The notes under the pieces: generated by a model
The model's input: the letters and a program-made list of their open reading frames with translations, nothing else
What the model was told of the DNA's origin: nothing
Databases searched by the model: none
Position numbers and translations under genes: made by a program
DNA from: JBAZYK01 sp964582265
GTDB taxonomy: Bacteria; Patescibacteriota; Gracilibacteria; UBA1369
NCBI GenBank assembly: GCA_964582265.1
Contig: CAZOQT010000001.1
Coordinates: 14,528-78,527, forward strand
Direction of reading: 5' to 3'
Length of the DNA stretch: 64,000 bases
Part shown: piece after piece, positions 1 to 8,644 of the stretch
Position numbering within the stretch: position 1 is the first letter of the stretch
Layout of the letters: the number at the start of each line of letters is the position of its first letter

Positions 1-1310
1 TGAGTTCTGGCTGGATGATACTGTGGCAACCTGAAATTTTTTATTTCGTCATATATTTGCACCTCAGTCAACTTAAGGTCAGTAGCCAATTTTCGTACAA
101 AATGATCTTTTTCGATTGTGCTCTTAAGAGTAGTAAAAAACAGATAAAATTCCTGAAGGATTTTGCGTTTTGCCTGAATAGTGTCTATTCCGTAAGTTTT
201 GATTAATTTTTCATAAGTATAATCTCCATAACTCTTAGCGGAACTTACCAATTGAACTAATTCAGCAGCATGCTCCAAAGAAAACTCAGCAATGTCCTTT
301 CCTGATGGCAATTCCAAAACATTAATTTGCAAATCATGATCCATGCAAAGTTCAAAAGCTCGCTTTGCCGCTTCTTGACCGGCCAAATCCATATCAAACC
401 CCAATATTATACTTTTCACAAAAGGCTGCAGTAAACGCAATTGTTGCAAAGTAAATGCCGTACCAGAAGAAGCCACTACATTTTTTACACCAGCCTGGTA
501 TGCTGCTAAAAAGTCCATGTAGCCTTCAACCACCAATACGGTTTCTTGATGTTTAAGCTCCACCTTAGCCGCGGAAAATCCATATAAAATATTACTTTTA
601 TGATAAATCGCCGTCTCTGGAGAATTTAGATATTTGGGCTCTTGATCTTTTTTTAATGCCCGCCCACCAAAGGCTACTACTCGTCCTAAACTATCTTTAA
701 CCGGAAACATCAACCTACCTCTAAAGCGATCATAAATATGTTCAAAAGTAGTTTCTTTAGTCATAGCCAATCCAGAAGAAACCAGCATTTTTTTTGTAAA
801 ACCTTCTTTTAAAAGCATACCGTTAGTTTGATCGAAGCTGTCCGGGGCAAATCCAAGCCTAAACTGTTTAATGGTTTCATCAGTCAAACCTCTTTTATGC
901 AAATAATCCAAGACCTTTTCGCCATCTTTGGTTTCGTATAAAGCCTTTTCATAAAAAGCCGTACAAAGTTCGTGAATGTGAAAGAGCTGATCCTTTTCAT
1001 TAGCAGAAATACGCTTTACAGGCTGGTTTTGTTGCAATTCCACGCCGGTGCGTTCCGCCAAAAGCTTTAAAGCATCAACAAAATCAACATTTTCAATTTC
1101 TTCAATGAATTTAAAAACGTCGCCTCCTTTGTGACAGCCAAAACAATAAGCGATTCCCCTTTCTGGATTCACCACAAAACTAGGCGTTTTTTCGGCATGA
1201 AAAGGACACAATCCTTTAAAGCTACGCCCTGCCTTTTTAAGCTGGACATATTGAGAAACAAGGTCCTCAATCGCAATCCTGGATTTAATCTCTGCAACGG
1301 GATCGAGCAT
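1..1310 (-). CDS. dnaG: DNA primase DnaG (C-terminal part outside window)
   Basis: DnaG makes the RNA primers for replication. About 436 codons are visible from an ATG at 1310, and the gene runs off the left edge, so the helicase-binding C-terminus is missing. The N-terminus carries a CHC2 zinc finger: a CPFH motif at residues 35-38 and a CFGC motif at 56-59. A TOPRIM domain follows at about residues 258-335, with the VVEGYMD motif (catalytic Glu) and a GFDMD acidic motif near 303. It is the last visible gene of a minus-strand run, 71 bp after the WecA-like gene. No Shine-Dalgarno sequence precedes the start. Identification is firm. Confidence 0.95.
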   Translation of the reverse strand, partial: MLDPVAEIKSRIAIEDLVSQYVQLKKAGRSFKGLCPFHAEKTPSFVVNPERGIAYCFGCHKGGDVFKFIEEIENVDFVDALKLLAERTGVELQQNQPVKRISANEKDQLFHIHELCTAFYEKALYETKDGEKVLDYLHKRGLTDETIKQFRLGFAPDSFDQTNGMLLKEGFTKKMLVSSGLAMTKETTFEHIYDRFRGRLMFPVKDSLGRVVAFGGRALKKDQEPKYLNSPETAIYHKSNILYGFSAAKVELKHQETVLVVEGYMDFLAAYQAGVKNVVASSGTAFTLQQLRLLQPFVKSIILGFDMDLAGQEAAKRAFELCMDHDLQINVLELPSGKDIAEFSLEHAAELVQLVSSAKSYGDYTYEKLIKTYGIDTIQAKRKILQEFYLFFTTLKSTIEKDHFVRKLATDLKLTEVQIYDEIKNFRLPQYHPART

Positions 1311-1381
1311 GGCACAAATTCAATATAAAAGCACCTTTTTATACCTTAAAAACACCTAAAAAGGCAAACGATAAAGTTAAA

Positions 1382-2440
1382 TTAAGCTTTACTGGTTTTG
1401 CATTTTTTGACTACCCAAATCGCCACACCTATCATTAACAAAAATAGCGTAACCAAAGCGTAAACCTTGGCTTTACCTTGCAAAAAAACAGCAGTGCCGC
1501 CAAACAAGGCGCAAAGTATATAAATCAAAATCAAAGATTTACGATGGCTAAGCCCCGCATCAAGTAACCTGTGATGCAAATGCTTCAAGTCACCTTTAAA
1601 TGGCGATTTACCTTCCAAAATTCTGCGCAAAATAACCCAACCAGCATCTAAAATTGGGAATCCTAAAACCAAAACCGCCGTTGCCACCTTTCCACCAGAA
1701 AAGATCGCCAAAGTAGCAAGCGTGAATCCCAAAAAAACGCTTCCTGTATCCCCCATTAAAATTTTGGCAGGATAAAAATCAAACAACCAAAAGCCTAAAC
1801 AAACCGCAAACAAAATTATGCTCATAGTAGCAACCGGAACCTGATTAGAAATATCATAATGTATACCCGAACGAATGCTCAAAAAGAAAAGCGTAAGCCC
1901 AGCAATGGCTGTAACTCCACTTGGAAGACCGTTTAATCCATCCAAAAAGTTCATGGTGTTAACAACCGCGATTACCCATAATACTGTAAACGCTGCTCCT
2001 AAAATAGAAACTTTTATCAGCACATCATCTAAAGTAAATGACAAAACATTCGAATCCAAAACAAGCGGAGCGCCAAAAGGATTAGAGATTGAATTTACGC
2101 CAATTCCAACAAAAACTAAAATCATGCCTGCCAAAAATTGCATGGCCAAACGAAAATAAGGACTTAGTCCAAACATATCATCGGCAAAACTAACACTCAC
2201 TAATAAAATCGCCGCCATCAAGTACCCCATCAAGTGAATATCCAACTTCACAAACAGCAAAACCGAAATTATAAACACAAAAAAAATCACAGTTCCACCA
2301 TAATAAGGAATCGGATCACGCTTTAAGCCATATTTATGAGGCCGATCCATTAAACCAATCTTTGGAAAAAGTTTTATTGCCCCATACGTTAAAATAACGG
2401 TAAATAAAAAAGCAAAAATTGCGGGGAATAAATACTGCAT
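1382..2440 (-). CDS. UDP-sugar:undecaprenyl-phosphate sugar-1-phosphate transferase (WecA/TagO/MraY family)
   Basis: This is a 352-residue polytopic membrane enzyme of the MraY/WecA superfamily, which moves a sugar-1-phosphate from a UDP-sugar to undecaprenyl phosphate at the inner membrane face. Visible motifs are the DD pair in an ADDMFGLSP segment (residues 86-94), NTMNFLDGLNGL (161-172, catalytic-type Asp) and MGDTGS near 230. A HLHHRLL His cluster near 288 is typical of the WecA/TagO branch rather than MraY. The likely role is starting a cell-wall glycopolymer or O-antigen-like glycan. An O-antigen-ligase-like gene lies 2.7 kb upstream in the same run. The substrate (GlcNAc or another HexNAc) cannot be read from the sequence. 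Confidence 0.88.
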   Translation of the reverse strand: MQYLFPAIFAFLFTVILTYGAIKLFPKIGLMDRPHKYGLKRDPIPYYGGTVIFFVFIISVLLFVKLDIHLMGYLMAAILLVSVSFADDMFGLSPYFRLAMQFLAGMILVFVGIGVNSISNPFGAPLVLDSNVLSFTLDDVLIKVSILGAAFTVLWVIAVVNTMNFLDGLNGLPSGVTAIAGLTLFFLSIRSGIHYDISNQVPVATMSIILFAVCLGFWLFDFYPAKILMGDTGSVFLGFTLATLAIFSGGKVATAVLVLGFPILDAGWVILRRILEGKSPFKGDLKHLHHRLLDAGLSHRKSLILIYILCALFGGTAVFLQGKAKVYALVTLFLLMIGVAIWVVKKCKTSKA

Positions 2441-2450
2441 TGTAATTAAA

Positions 2451-3389
2451 TCAATCGCCCACCACTATATTAAATTTTTTGGCAAATTTCAATTGGCCAG
2501 AATTTGTAAATTCCAAAACTCCAACACAAAGATCCCTATGCATTGCCAAAATGTGCATACGATTTTCTAGCTTAAATTTTAAATCGGGCGAACGATTATC
2601 AACAAAACCGCCACTGGCCAAAATTTTATAATCCACATCATTTAAATTATATTGAAGCAAATCTGACAAAAAATCCTCCGGCCTCTTAAGATTTTTTAAA
2701 AATTCCAAATCCGCCATAGCCTGTAAAGGTACTGCATCCTTAATTGAATAAGTCCCCACTTTTGTACGTCTAAGTTCCTTAACATACCCACCACATCCCA
2801 AAATTTGTCCTATGTCATTAGCAAAACTGCGGATATATGTACCGCTGCTACAATGAACCATACAAGTTAAAATCGGCCATTTATAATGCTTTATTTTTAT
2901 TTTGAAGAAATGCACCTTACGCTTTTTAAGCTCCACATGCTTGCCTTTTCTAGCAAGCGCGTATGCTCGCTTCCCCTCAATTTGAATTGCGCTGTATATA
3001 GGCGGCGTTTGCATACGCTCACCTAAAAATTCATCTTCCAAAATTTTTTCTAATTGCGATCTTGATGGTGGATTATGTGACATTAACTCACCTTGTGGAC
3101 TTAACGTTATAGGCCCCTCCGCATCATATGTTGCGGATTTCGCACCCAAAAAAATATCAACTTCGTAAATTTTATCTAAACCCTCAAGTCCGCTTAAAAG
3201 TTTAGTTGCCTCCCCTGCCGCCACAATCATTAGGCCACTCGCCAAAGGATCCAAAGTCCCAGCAAAACCCATTTTCTTTATATTGAGAATTTTACGTAAA
3301 ACCTTCACGACATAAAAAGAAGTGACACCTTTAGGTTTATCTATCAAAAAAAATCCAAGCAGATTTGGGTTTGAATGTAGATTACCCAT
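2451..3389 (-). CDS. truB: tRNA pseudouridine-55 synthase TruB
   Basis: TruB converts U55 of the tRNA T-loop to pseudouridine. The signature GTLDPLASG with the catalytic Asp lies near residue 47, preceded by FLIDKPKGVTS, which is the standard TruB opening. I chose the ATG at 3389 (MGNLHSN..., 312 aa) over an in-frame TTG at 3404, because the extra residues are not family-like. The usual KMGHxGTLDP is KMGFAGTLDP here, so the His of that motif is Phe. The gene stops with TGA 10 bp before the WecA-like start, which argues for UGA being a normal stop in this genome. It probably shares a transcript with the murE-like gene upstream. Confidence 0.93.
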   Translation of the reverse strand: MGNLHSNPNLLGFFLIDKPKGVTSFYVVKVLRKILNIKKMGFAGTLDPLASGLMIVAAGEATKLLSGLEGLDKIYEVDIFLGAKSATYDAEGPITLSPQGELMSHNPPSRSQLEKILEDEFLGERMQTPPIYSAIQIEGKRAYALARKGKHVELKKRKVHFFKIKIKHYKWPILTCMVHCSSGTYIRSFANDIGQILGCGGYVKELRRTKVGTYSIKDAVPLQAMADLEFLKNLKRPEDFLSDLLQYNLNDVDYKILASGGFVDNRSPDLKFKLENRMHILAMHRDLCVGVLEFTNSGQLKFAKKFNIVVGD

Positions 3390-3437
3390 AAAATCACTGA
3401 ACAAATATTTTATACATCAATGCGCAATTATTGCTTA

Positions 3438-4748
3438 TTACCTTATTTCCACCCGCATGGCACCGCTTAATATTTCGCGTACAATTTTACGATCATCCCA
3501 AGGAATCCTATGCCCATTTATCATTTGGATTTCTTCAGAACCCTTACCAGCAATCACCACAGTGTCACCTTCGCAAGCCAATGACAACGCCAGTTTGATA
3601 GCTTCAAGACGTGAAGGAATTTTCCAAAACCTATCACCATCAACACGCTTAACGCCTTTTGCAACCTGCTCAATAATTTCCCACTCACTTTCTTCATAAG
3701 GATCATCATCAGTTACAATCACATAGTCCGCAAATTTATCTGCAACCGCACCCATTTTAGGACGCTTTGCCTTATCACGGCCACCACCAGTCGCACCAAA
3801 AACAACATAAACCTTACCCTTAGTTAAATCCTTATACAAAGATAATAATTTTTCGAGTGAATCTGTAGTATGAGCGTAATCAACCACTATTGTAAATTTT
3901 TGACCACAATCAATGGTTTCAAATCTCCCCGGAATTGCAGAAGCTTTTTCTAAAGCAGTTTTAATTAAGGCCAAATTAATATTACAGGCCAGCGCCACCG
4001 TTGCAGCAGCCAAAGCATTGTAAACATTGAATTTACCTGGCAATTTAAGCTGAATTTCAATTTTATTATTAGGAACATTTAGCGTAAAAACAGACCCGGC
4101 TGGAGTAAGCTGCAAATTAGTTGCATAAACTGTAGATCCACTCATGCCGTAAGTATATTTTCGATCAACCAAAAATTGATCAAAATATAAAAAATTACTA
4201 TCATCTTTATTTAAAACCGCATTTTTATAAATACCTGGTTTTCTATCAGCACGATTTAAACGCTCAAACAAAAGTCCCTTGGTTCTAAGATAATTTTGAA
4301 AGCCTCCATGGTATTCTAAATGATCCTCTCCCACATTGGTTAATACTGCAGTATCTATGTTTATTCCCCAAACCCGATTTTGATTAATAGCATGTGAAGA
4401 TACTTCTAAAACTGCATGTGTACAACCCTCATTTACCATTTTTCGCAAAATATTTTGCAAAAAAAATGGTCCGAGCGTTGTTATTTTAGTGAGATTACTC
4501 CAACGAGAATCCCCTACCTGAAAATTTATAGTCGAGGTCATTCCCACTTTATAACCGGCTTCCGTTAAAATACCAGCAATTAAATTTGTTGTAGTAGTTT
4601 TACCCTTTGTTCCCGTAACCGCAATCACATTTAATTTCTTTGCGGGAAACCCATAATAAACTGCGGCAGTAACTGCCAAGACTTTGTGATACAAAAGTCT
4701 TACCGGATTTTGAGGAGAAATTTTTTGTTGAAGATATTTTACTAGCAT
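3438..4748 (-). CDS. murE: MurE-like Mur ligase (UDP-MurNAc-tripeptide synthetase family), short N-terminus
   Basis: Mur ligases add amino acids to UDP-MurNAc peptides using ATP. The P-loop GTKGKTT is at residues 46-52, EVSSHA at 115-120, TNVGEDHLEYHG at 137-148 and YAHTTDSLE at 291-299, all MurE-type. The protein has 436 residues, shorter than the roughly 490-500 usual for MurE. Most of the N-terminal UDP-binding domain is reduced, leaving only about 45 residues before the P-loop. At the position of the DNPR motif that selects meso-diaminopimelate, the sequence reads TDDDPYEES (346-354). The arginine is absent, so the third amino acid may not be meso-DAP. Six bases separate it from the riboflavin kinase gene upstream. 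Confidence 0.85.
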   Translation of the reverse strand: MLVKYLQQKISPQNPVRLLYHKVLAVTAAVYYGFPAKKLNVIAVTGTKGKTTTTNLIAGILTEAGYKVGMTSTINFQVGDSRWSNLTKITTLGPFFLQNILRKMVNEGCTHAVLEVSSHAINQNRVWGINIDTAVLTNVGEDHLEYHGGFQNYLRTKGLLFERLNRADRKPGIYKNAVLNKDDSNFLYFDQFLVDRKYTYGMSGSTVYATNLQLTPAGSVFTLNVPNNKIEIQLKLPGKFNVYNALAAATVALACNINLALIKTALEKASAIPGRFETIDCGQKFTIVVDYAHTTDSLEKLLSLYKDLTKGKVYVVFGATGGGRDKAKRPKMGAVADKFADYVIVTDDDPYEESEWEIIEQVAKGVKRVDGDRFWKIPSRLEAIKLALSLACEGDTVVIAGKGSEEIQMINGHRIPWDDRKIVREILSGAMRVEIR

Positions 4749-4753
4749 AGGAC

Positions 4754-5131
4754 TTATTTTAAGGGGATTTCGATCATTTTCACAGTTTCAGTATCAAGCC
4801 GAATCTGCTTTTTTAAAACCTCCATATTTTCAAAATCTTGAGTGTCACGAATCTTTTCAAAAACTTCGATTTTAACTTCACTTCCATACAAATCTCCAGA
4901 AAAATCCAACAAATGGACTTCCAGCGTTGGCTCCATTAAATTTAAGACCTTTCTTGGACCAAAGTGTAGCGCGCCTTTATAAATGCCTAGCGAAGTATAC
5001 ACCCGGCTGGCATAAACGCCAAAAGGCAGATCTGTATGATCAAACGCAACATTAATAGTTGGAAAACCGATTTTTCTTCCCATTAACGTCCCCTTCATCA
5101 CCGTGCCCAAAATCGTGGTCAAAGGTTTCAT
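4754..5131 (-). CDS. Stand-alone riboflavin kinase (RibF C-terminal domain only)
   Basis: This 125-residue protein corresponds to the flavokinase domain of bacterial RibF, which phosphorylates riboflavin to FMN. It shows GxxxGRxxGFPTINV near the N-terminus (the PTxN nucleotide-binding motif), then GVYASRV and LEVHLLDFSGDLYG, all characteristic of the domain. The FAD-synthetase (nucleotidyltransferase) half of a normal RibF is absent. The missing activity could come from the RibL-like protein at 23568-24044. I prefer the ATG at 5131 over a TTG at 5143 that would overlap the upstream stop. It sits between the O-antigen-ligase-like gene and the murE-like gene in one run. Confidence 0.85.
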   Translation of the reverse strand: MKPLTTILGTVMKGTLMGRKIGFPTINVAFDHTDLPFGVYASRVYTSLGIYKGALHFGPRKVLNLMEPTLEVHLLDFSGDLYGSEVKIEVFEKIRDTQDFENMEVLKKQIRLDTETVKMIEIPLK

Positions 5132-5139
5132 AAGTACGG

Positions 5140-6459
5140 TCAAATTATTACAGAAATAAGCAACCAGAAAAGTAATGACAAATCATTTTTAAAGAAAGGC
5201 GTATCAAAAAAACCATGGATAATCACCACCAGTAGCATCGCAAAAACGATCACTTTCAATCTGGAAAAATTAAGCGATTTATCCTCATCCATAAAACCTC
5301 CCTTAACTTCATGAATAAATTTTTTATACACTAAAATCAGGATCCAAAAAAGTCCGACTAGTCCAAAAATACCCAAGTTCAACCAGAACGCCAAAAAAAT
5401 ATTATGTGGATGAAGCATATTCCATTCAAAAGGATCATGCCCTAAAATGCGTGGCCCCTGGAGCTGGTAAAAAAGCGGGAATTGACCAAGCCCAATACCC
5501 TCCAATGGATGCTCCTTAATTAAATTTACAGCTATTGTATAAATTTCAACCCGCACTGAAGATGAACTCCTTTCCGTAAACTCAAAAAACTTGTTCCATT
5601 TTACTGGATCAGCCTTATAAAGAGCCAAACCCAAAATAATGCCACCAAATATTATACTTAAGACCACACCCCAAAAAGCTTTTGCCATTTTCTTTTGTCG
5701 CCAAGCCTTCCACCAATTTGAATCGATCCCAAAATAAAAGAAAGTCGAAATAAACAACGCGATCATGGCCGCATAAGACTTAGTAAAAAACAGTGCAGCA
5801 CCAATCACCAAAAATAAAATCACCTTAATAAAACTCAATTTTTTAAAACGAGCAAATACGTATAAAAGAGCTGGCGTAATATACAAAGCCAAATAATTTG
5901 CAGAATTAAAAGGCCCTGAAGCACGCTGATCCGGCGTTGAAAAACCCCCACTTATAACCTGCCAAATAGCCCATACACTCAAAACAAAAGCTGAGGCTGT
6001 ATAAAAATCCAGCAACAGTCTATAATCTTCCTTTTTAGAAAACAAAAACCTGAATAAGACTGTCATCATTATTGGCAATACTATCCAGCTCTTTAAAATT
6101 CCCAATGCAACTTTTTGCCCTTCAAATATGGTTGTTCCATCAATCATGAAGGTTTGCTTTGCAGTAATCAAAGTTCCAATAACAGCACCAAGCAAAATTA
6201 AAACAATCGCCACCACAAATTGCCAGTTTTTGACTACAGTTCGCAATTTAAGTGCAAAAGCTCGCCTTTCTTGCCTTGCCATATTCCAAACCCAAGCTGC
6301 AAAAGTTACACCAATAAATCCTTCAATCAAATTAAATGGTATACCTGCTACTTTAAAAGCCAGCAAATATGTAGGAAAAAAAAGTGGCAAAATCAAAGTT
6401 GCCCAGCGCAAATTCACTAACGCAAAAACAAAATAAAGTGCAACTACTGCCGTTAACAT
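5140..6459 (-). CDS. O-antigen ligase / polymerase-like polytopic membrane protein
   Basis: This 439-residue protein has about ten hydrophobic segments and a large external loop. The loop contains ERSSSSVRVEIYTIAVNLIKEHPLEGIGLGQF and, after it, LHPHNIFLAFWLNLGIFGL. That arrangement (Arg in the loop, HPLxGxGxGxF, then HNxxL) is the Wzy_C/WaaL signature of enzymes that transfer or polymerise lipid-linked glycans on the outer membrane-leaflet side. With the WecA-like gene in the same run it suggests a cell-surface glycan pathway. The acceptor is unknown; some family members glycosylate proteins instead. It stops with TGA just before the riboflavin kinase gene. Confidence 0.75.
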   Translation of the reverse strand: MLTAVVALYFVFALVNLRWATLILPLFFPTYLLAFKVAGIPFNLIEGFIGVTFAAWVWNMARQERRAFALKLRTVVKNWQFVVAIVLILLGAVIGTLITAKQTFMIDGTTIFEGQKVALGILKSWIVLPIMMTVLFRFLFSKKEDYRLLLDFYTASAFVLSVWAIWQVISGGFSTPDQRASGPFNSANYLALYITPALLYVFARFKKLSFIKVILFLVIGAALFFTKSYAAMIALFISTFFYFGIDSNWWKAWRQKKMAKAFWGVVLSIIFGGIILGLALYKADPVKWNKFFEFTERSSSSVRVEIYTIAVNLIKEHPLEGIGLGQFPLFYQLQGPRILGHDPFEWNMLHPHNIFLAFWLNLGIFGLVGLFWILILVYKKFIHEVKGGFMDEDKSLNFSRLKVIVFAMLLVVIIHGFFDTPFFKNDLSLLFWLLISVII

Positions 6460-6479
6460 GAAAGCAAATTTATAAAGAT

Positions 6480-7052
6480 TTATTTACTTCCAAGCTCAAG
6501 TAAGCCATAACTACCATCTTCACGACGATATACTACCGAAAATTTGGAAGTATCAGCATTAACAAAAGCATAAAAATCGTGATCCAATAATTCCATTTGC
6601 TCGATTGCCTCTTCTTCGTGCATCGGCTTTAGATCTTCATATGCTTTACGCTTGGAAATACGAGCAACTTCAGTCATACCTTCTTGAGTAGAAGTTATCT
6701 GTTCTAAAGTAGAAGATGGAATCCATTTGCCAGCTGTATCTCGACGATTCTTTTTACCTTTATAACGCTCCAATTGTTTTTTTAATTTCTCCACCGCAAG
6801 ATCAATAGCTTCTTCTACTGTAACACCAAGCATCTCTGCACGCAGCACCGCGTGTGGTACAAACATTGTTACCTGTAACGAAATATTTTTATTAGTTGTT
6901 TTAACGTTGTTCATTTCTACATCCACGCGAACTTGCGTAGATTCATCATCAATACGTTCCCCGTAATGTTTAAGGTGTCCAATTTTTTCTTCTATATATT
7001 GCCTTTGTTCATCGTTCAAATGAAGATGCTTGTTGATGATCGTAACTTGCAT
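6480..7052 (-). CDS. hpf: Ribosome hibernation promoting factor, long form
   Basis: HPF binds the 30S decoding region and inactivates ribosomes in slow growth; the long form drives 100S dimers through its C-terminal domain. The N-terminal S30AE fold (residues 1-100) shows LHLNDEQRQYIEEKIGHLKHY and the VTVEEAIDLAVEKLKKQL helix. The C-terminal domain (about 130-190) has ISKRKAYEDLKPMHEEEAIEQMELLDHDFYAFVNADT, matching the long-HPF dimerisation domain. The total of 190 residues fits the long form. It lies 20 bp upstream of the O-antigen-ligase-like gene and downstream of tpiA, separated from the latter by an AT-rich inverted repeat. Confidence 0.92.
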   Translation of the reverse strand: MQVTIINKHLHLNDEQRQYIEEKIGHLKHYGERIDDESTQVRVDVEMNNVKTTNKNISLQVTMFVPHAVLRAEMLGVTVEEAIDLAVEKLKKQLERYKGKKNRRDTAGKWIPSSTLEQITSTQEGMTEVARISKRKAYEDLKPMHEEEAIEQMELLDHDFYAFVNADTSKFSVVYRREDGSYGLLELGSK

Positions 7053-7142
7053 AATAATTTAATTAATAATTAAAAATTAGTAATTAATAATTTTCTGAAT
7101 TTCAAAGTGATTATACATCCCCTAATTACTAAATACTAATTA
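7053..7142. repeat. AT-rich imperfect inverted repeat between tpiA and hpf
   Basis: The left arm (about 7062-7096, rich in TTAATTAATAATT and ATTAGTAATT) is roughly complementary to the right arm (about 7126-7150, AATTACTAAATACTAATTATTAATT). The spacer is about 30 bp. It contains almost no G or C, so it is a weak structure. Similar AATTATAAATTAAAAATTA-like strings lie between frr and pyrH (45690-45719) and between groEL and groES (49360-49383). It may be a degenerate intergenic repeat or simply AT-rich leader sequence. Confidence 0.4.
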
Positions 7143-7811
7143 TTAATTAAAATCTAAAACACCTTCTGCCAATTCCATTAAAATCTTTTCAGGGTCCATT
7201 GATTTTGTGACTCCAGAAGCCAACAATACTCCACTTGCGCCAAGTCGCAAAGATTGCAAAACATCATCTTTAGTTTTAATACCTGCGCCAACCAAAACTT
7301 TTCCTTTACCAATCATTTTAACAGCATCACTAACCACCTGAGGTTCTGCACTTGTAACAGAAATGTCACCCCCAATCAGTTCTGGTGGTTCAACCGCAAT
7401 TAAATCCGGGTCAAGCTCGCTCAAAGCCTTTCCCGCATAAGCCGTATCTGCACAAACAATTGTAAAAAAACCAAGACTTCTAGCCTTTTCTATGGATTTT
7501 TCAATAACGTCCAGATTCAGTTTTTTTTCGGCATGATTAAGCAGTGACCCCATCGCCCCAGCTTCTTTTAAAACATGTGGAGAAAGATGCCCTGTATAAG
7601 CTCCCAAGTCTACTGGATCAAAATGCTGTGCCAGAACCGGAATATTAATCTCTTCACTAATCATTCTTAAATCCATTGGCTGCACGGCAATGGCAATAGC
7701 CACACCTGTTTTTTTTGCAACCTTCTCATGAATTTTTGCCAACTCCAAAGCCTTTTTTCCCGAAGCATGTTCATAAGTTTTAAAGTTCACGACTATTGCG
7801 GGAAGTTTCAT
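7143..7811 (-). CDS. tpiA: Triosephosphate isomerase, archaeal type
   Basis: The enzyme interconverts dihydroxyacetone phosphate and glyceraldehyde 3-phosphate in glycolysis and gluconeogenesis. The protein is 222 residues, the length of archaeal TIM and about 30 shorter than the usual bacterial TpiA. It carries archaeal-style motifs: VNFKTYEHASG at the start, AQHFDPVDLGAYTGH, GSLLNHAEKK (the His loop), VEPPELIGGDISV (catalytic Glu in an EPPELIG loop) and GAGIKTKDDV then GVLLASGVTK (phosphate binding). Bacterial TIM has AYEPVWAIGTG at the Glu loop, which is absent. A TTGAAT-N17-TAGTAT promoter lies 29-57 bp upstream. Acquisition from archaea, or from another CPR lineage, is an inference. Confidence 0.92.
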   Translation of the reverse strand: MKLPAIVVNFKTYEHASGKKALELAKIHEKVAKKTGVAIAIAVQPMDLRMISEEINIPVLAQHFDPVDLGAYTGHLSPHVLKEAGAMGSLLNHAEKKLNLDVIEKSIEKARSLGFFTIVCADTAYAGKALSELDPDLIAVEPPELIGGDISVTSAEPQVVSDAVKMIGKGKVLVGAGIKTKDDVLQSLRLGASGVLLASGVTKSMDPEKILMELAEGVLDFN

Positions 7812-7839
7812 GGGCTTTCAGAATAAAATACTTGAGCAA

Positions 7840-7868
7840 ATACTAACAAATTAAACTTACACATTCAA
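7840..7868 (-). promoter_or_regulatory. Sigma-70-type promoter for tpiA and the minus-strand run
   Basis: On the minus strand the -35 TTGAAT (7863-7868) is followed by a 17-bp spacer and a -10 TAGTAT (7840-7845). The predicted transcript starts near 7833, giving a leader of about 22 nt to the tpiA ATG. It is divergent from the promoter at 7946-7974, and both use TTGAAT as the -35 box. Confidence 0.6.
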
Positions 7869-7945
7869 CCAAGTGACCACTCGCATACTATAAAATGTTT
7901 TATGTTTTTTGCAAGTCCTATTTGGCGTAGAAAGGGCTTGCGTAA

Positions 7946-7974
7946 TTGAATAAAAGGCCTTTCTTTGATATAAT
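7946..7974 (+). promoter_or_regulatory. Strong sigma-70-type promoter of the giant-protein locus
   Basis: The -35 TTGAAT (7946-7951) and a perfect -10 TATAAT (7969-7974) are separated by exactly 17 bp. Transcription would begin near 7981, about 38 nt before the ATG at 8019. An inverted repeat, AGAAAGG at 7929-7935 and CCTTTCT at 7958-7964, brackets the -35 box, so a repressor or activator site is possible. No comparable promoter was seen before the next three genes, which suggests they share this one. Confidence 0.7.
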
Positions 7975-8018
7975 TCATAGATTTAAATTACCCAAAAACT
8001 CTAAATACAAACACAAAT

Positions 8019-8522
8019 ATGGCAACACTAGCACCAAACAAGAAAACCAAAAAAACCGCTAAGGATAAATCTTTAGGGCAAAGAACAGAGGCACGTTTGG
8101 CACAGGAAAATCAGTGGCAGCAATATAACTCAGTCGCAAAGTTTTTTCCTGGTGAAATGGATAAGAGTTTACACGCATTAGCAGAAAAAACATTCCCAAC
8201 CGACGAATTAAACTGCCGAGCATACGAAGAAGCAATCGTAAAATCGCTTACAGAAACCTTAAGTCCAGAAGTTGGTGTTAAAGATTTTTGGGGAAAAATG
8301 GGAGAAGCAGGCTGCAAAGAACTAAGAATTGAAGACGGACATTTAAGCTTTTATGCCAGCAAAAAAGACCGCATCGACATTACGCCGTATACACAACCAA
8401 TCGTCTTTGAAGCACATTCAAGCTATTACGACCAAAGAGTAATTGAAAGAAAACAAAGAATCGAACAGGCCAAAAACCAGTTACAAGATTTACTCGCAGA
8501 AATTAACCAAACAAGAAGATAA
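8019..8522 (+). CDS. Unknown 167-aa protein; shares a module with the adjacent giant protein
   Basis: I do not recognise a known family. The N-terminal 25 residues are Lys/Thr-rich, and no signal peptide or membrane segment is visible. Residues about 40-130 align by eye with residues about 68-161 of the 1964-aa protein encoded next. In both, an acidic Phe-led start is followed by a helical stretch, then an aromatic segment (DFWGKMGEAGCKEL here, NLWAYYRSNGAKKV there). A hairpin-like segment follows (IEDGHLSFY here, IENGIIKFK there), ending in IDITPYTQPIVF here and IQIKHTSIPIYF there. The last 30 residues form a charged helix. It is the first gene after the 7946 promoter. Confidence 0.75.
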   Translation: MATLAPNKKTKKTAKDKSLGQRTEARLAQENQWQQYNSVAKFFPGEMDKSLHALAEKTFPTDELNCRAYEEAIVKSLTETLSPEVGVKDFWGKMGEAGCKELRIEDGHLSFYASKKDRIDITPYTQPIVFEAHSSYYDQRVIERKQRIEQAKNQLQDLLAEINQTRR

Positions 8523-8644
8523 ATGTTGATTACGCCGCGCTACATATAAGCGCAAGTGCAGGCGAATGAAGATAGCCACAAAAGGTTTCCGCCGCACTTA
8601 AGACCCTCCCCTCACCTATAAAATAAAAAACTAAACCCAAAAAT

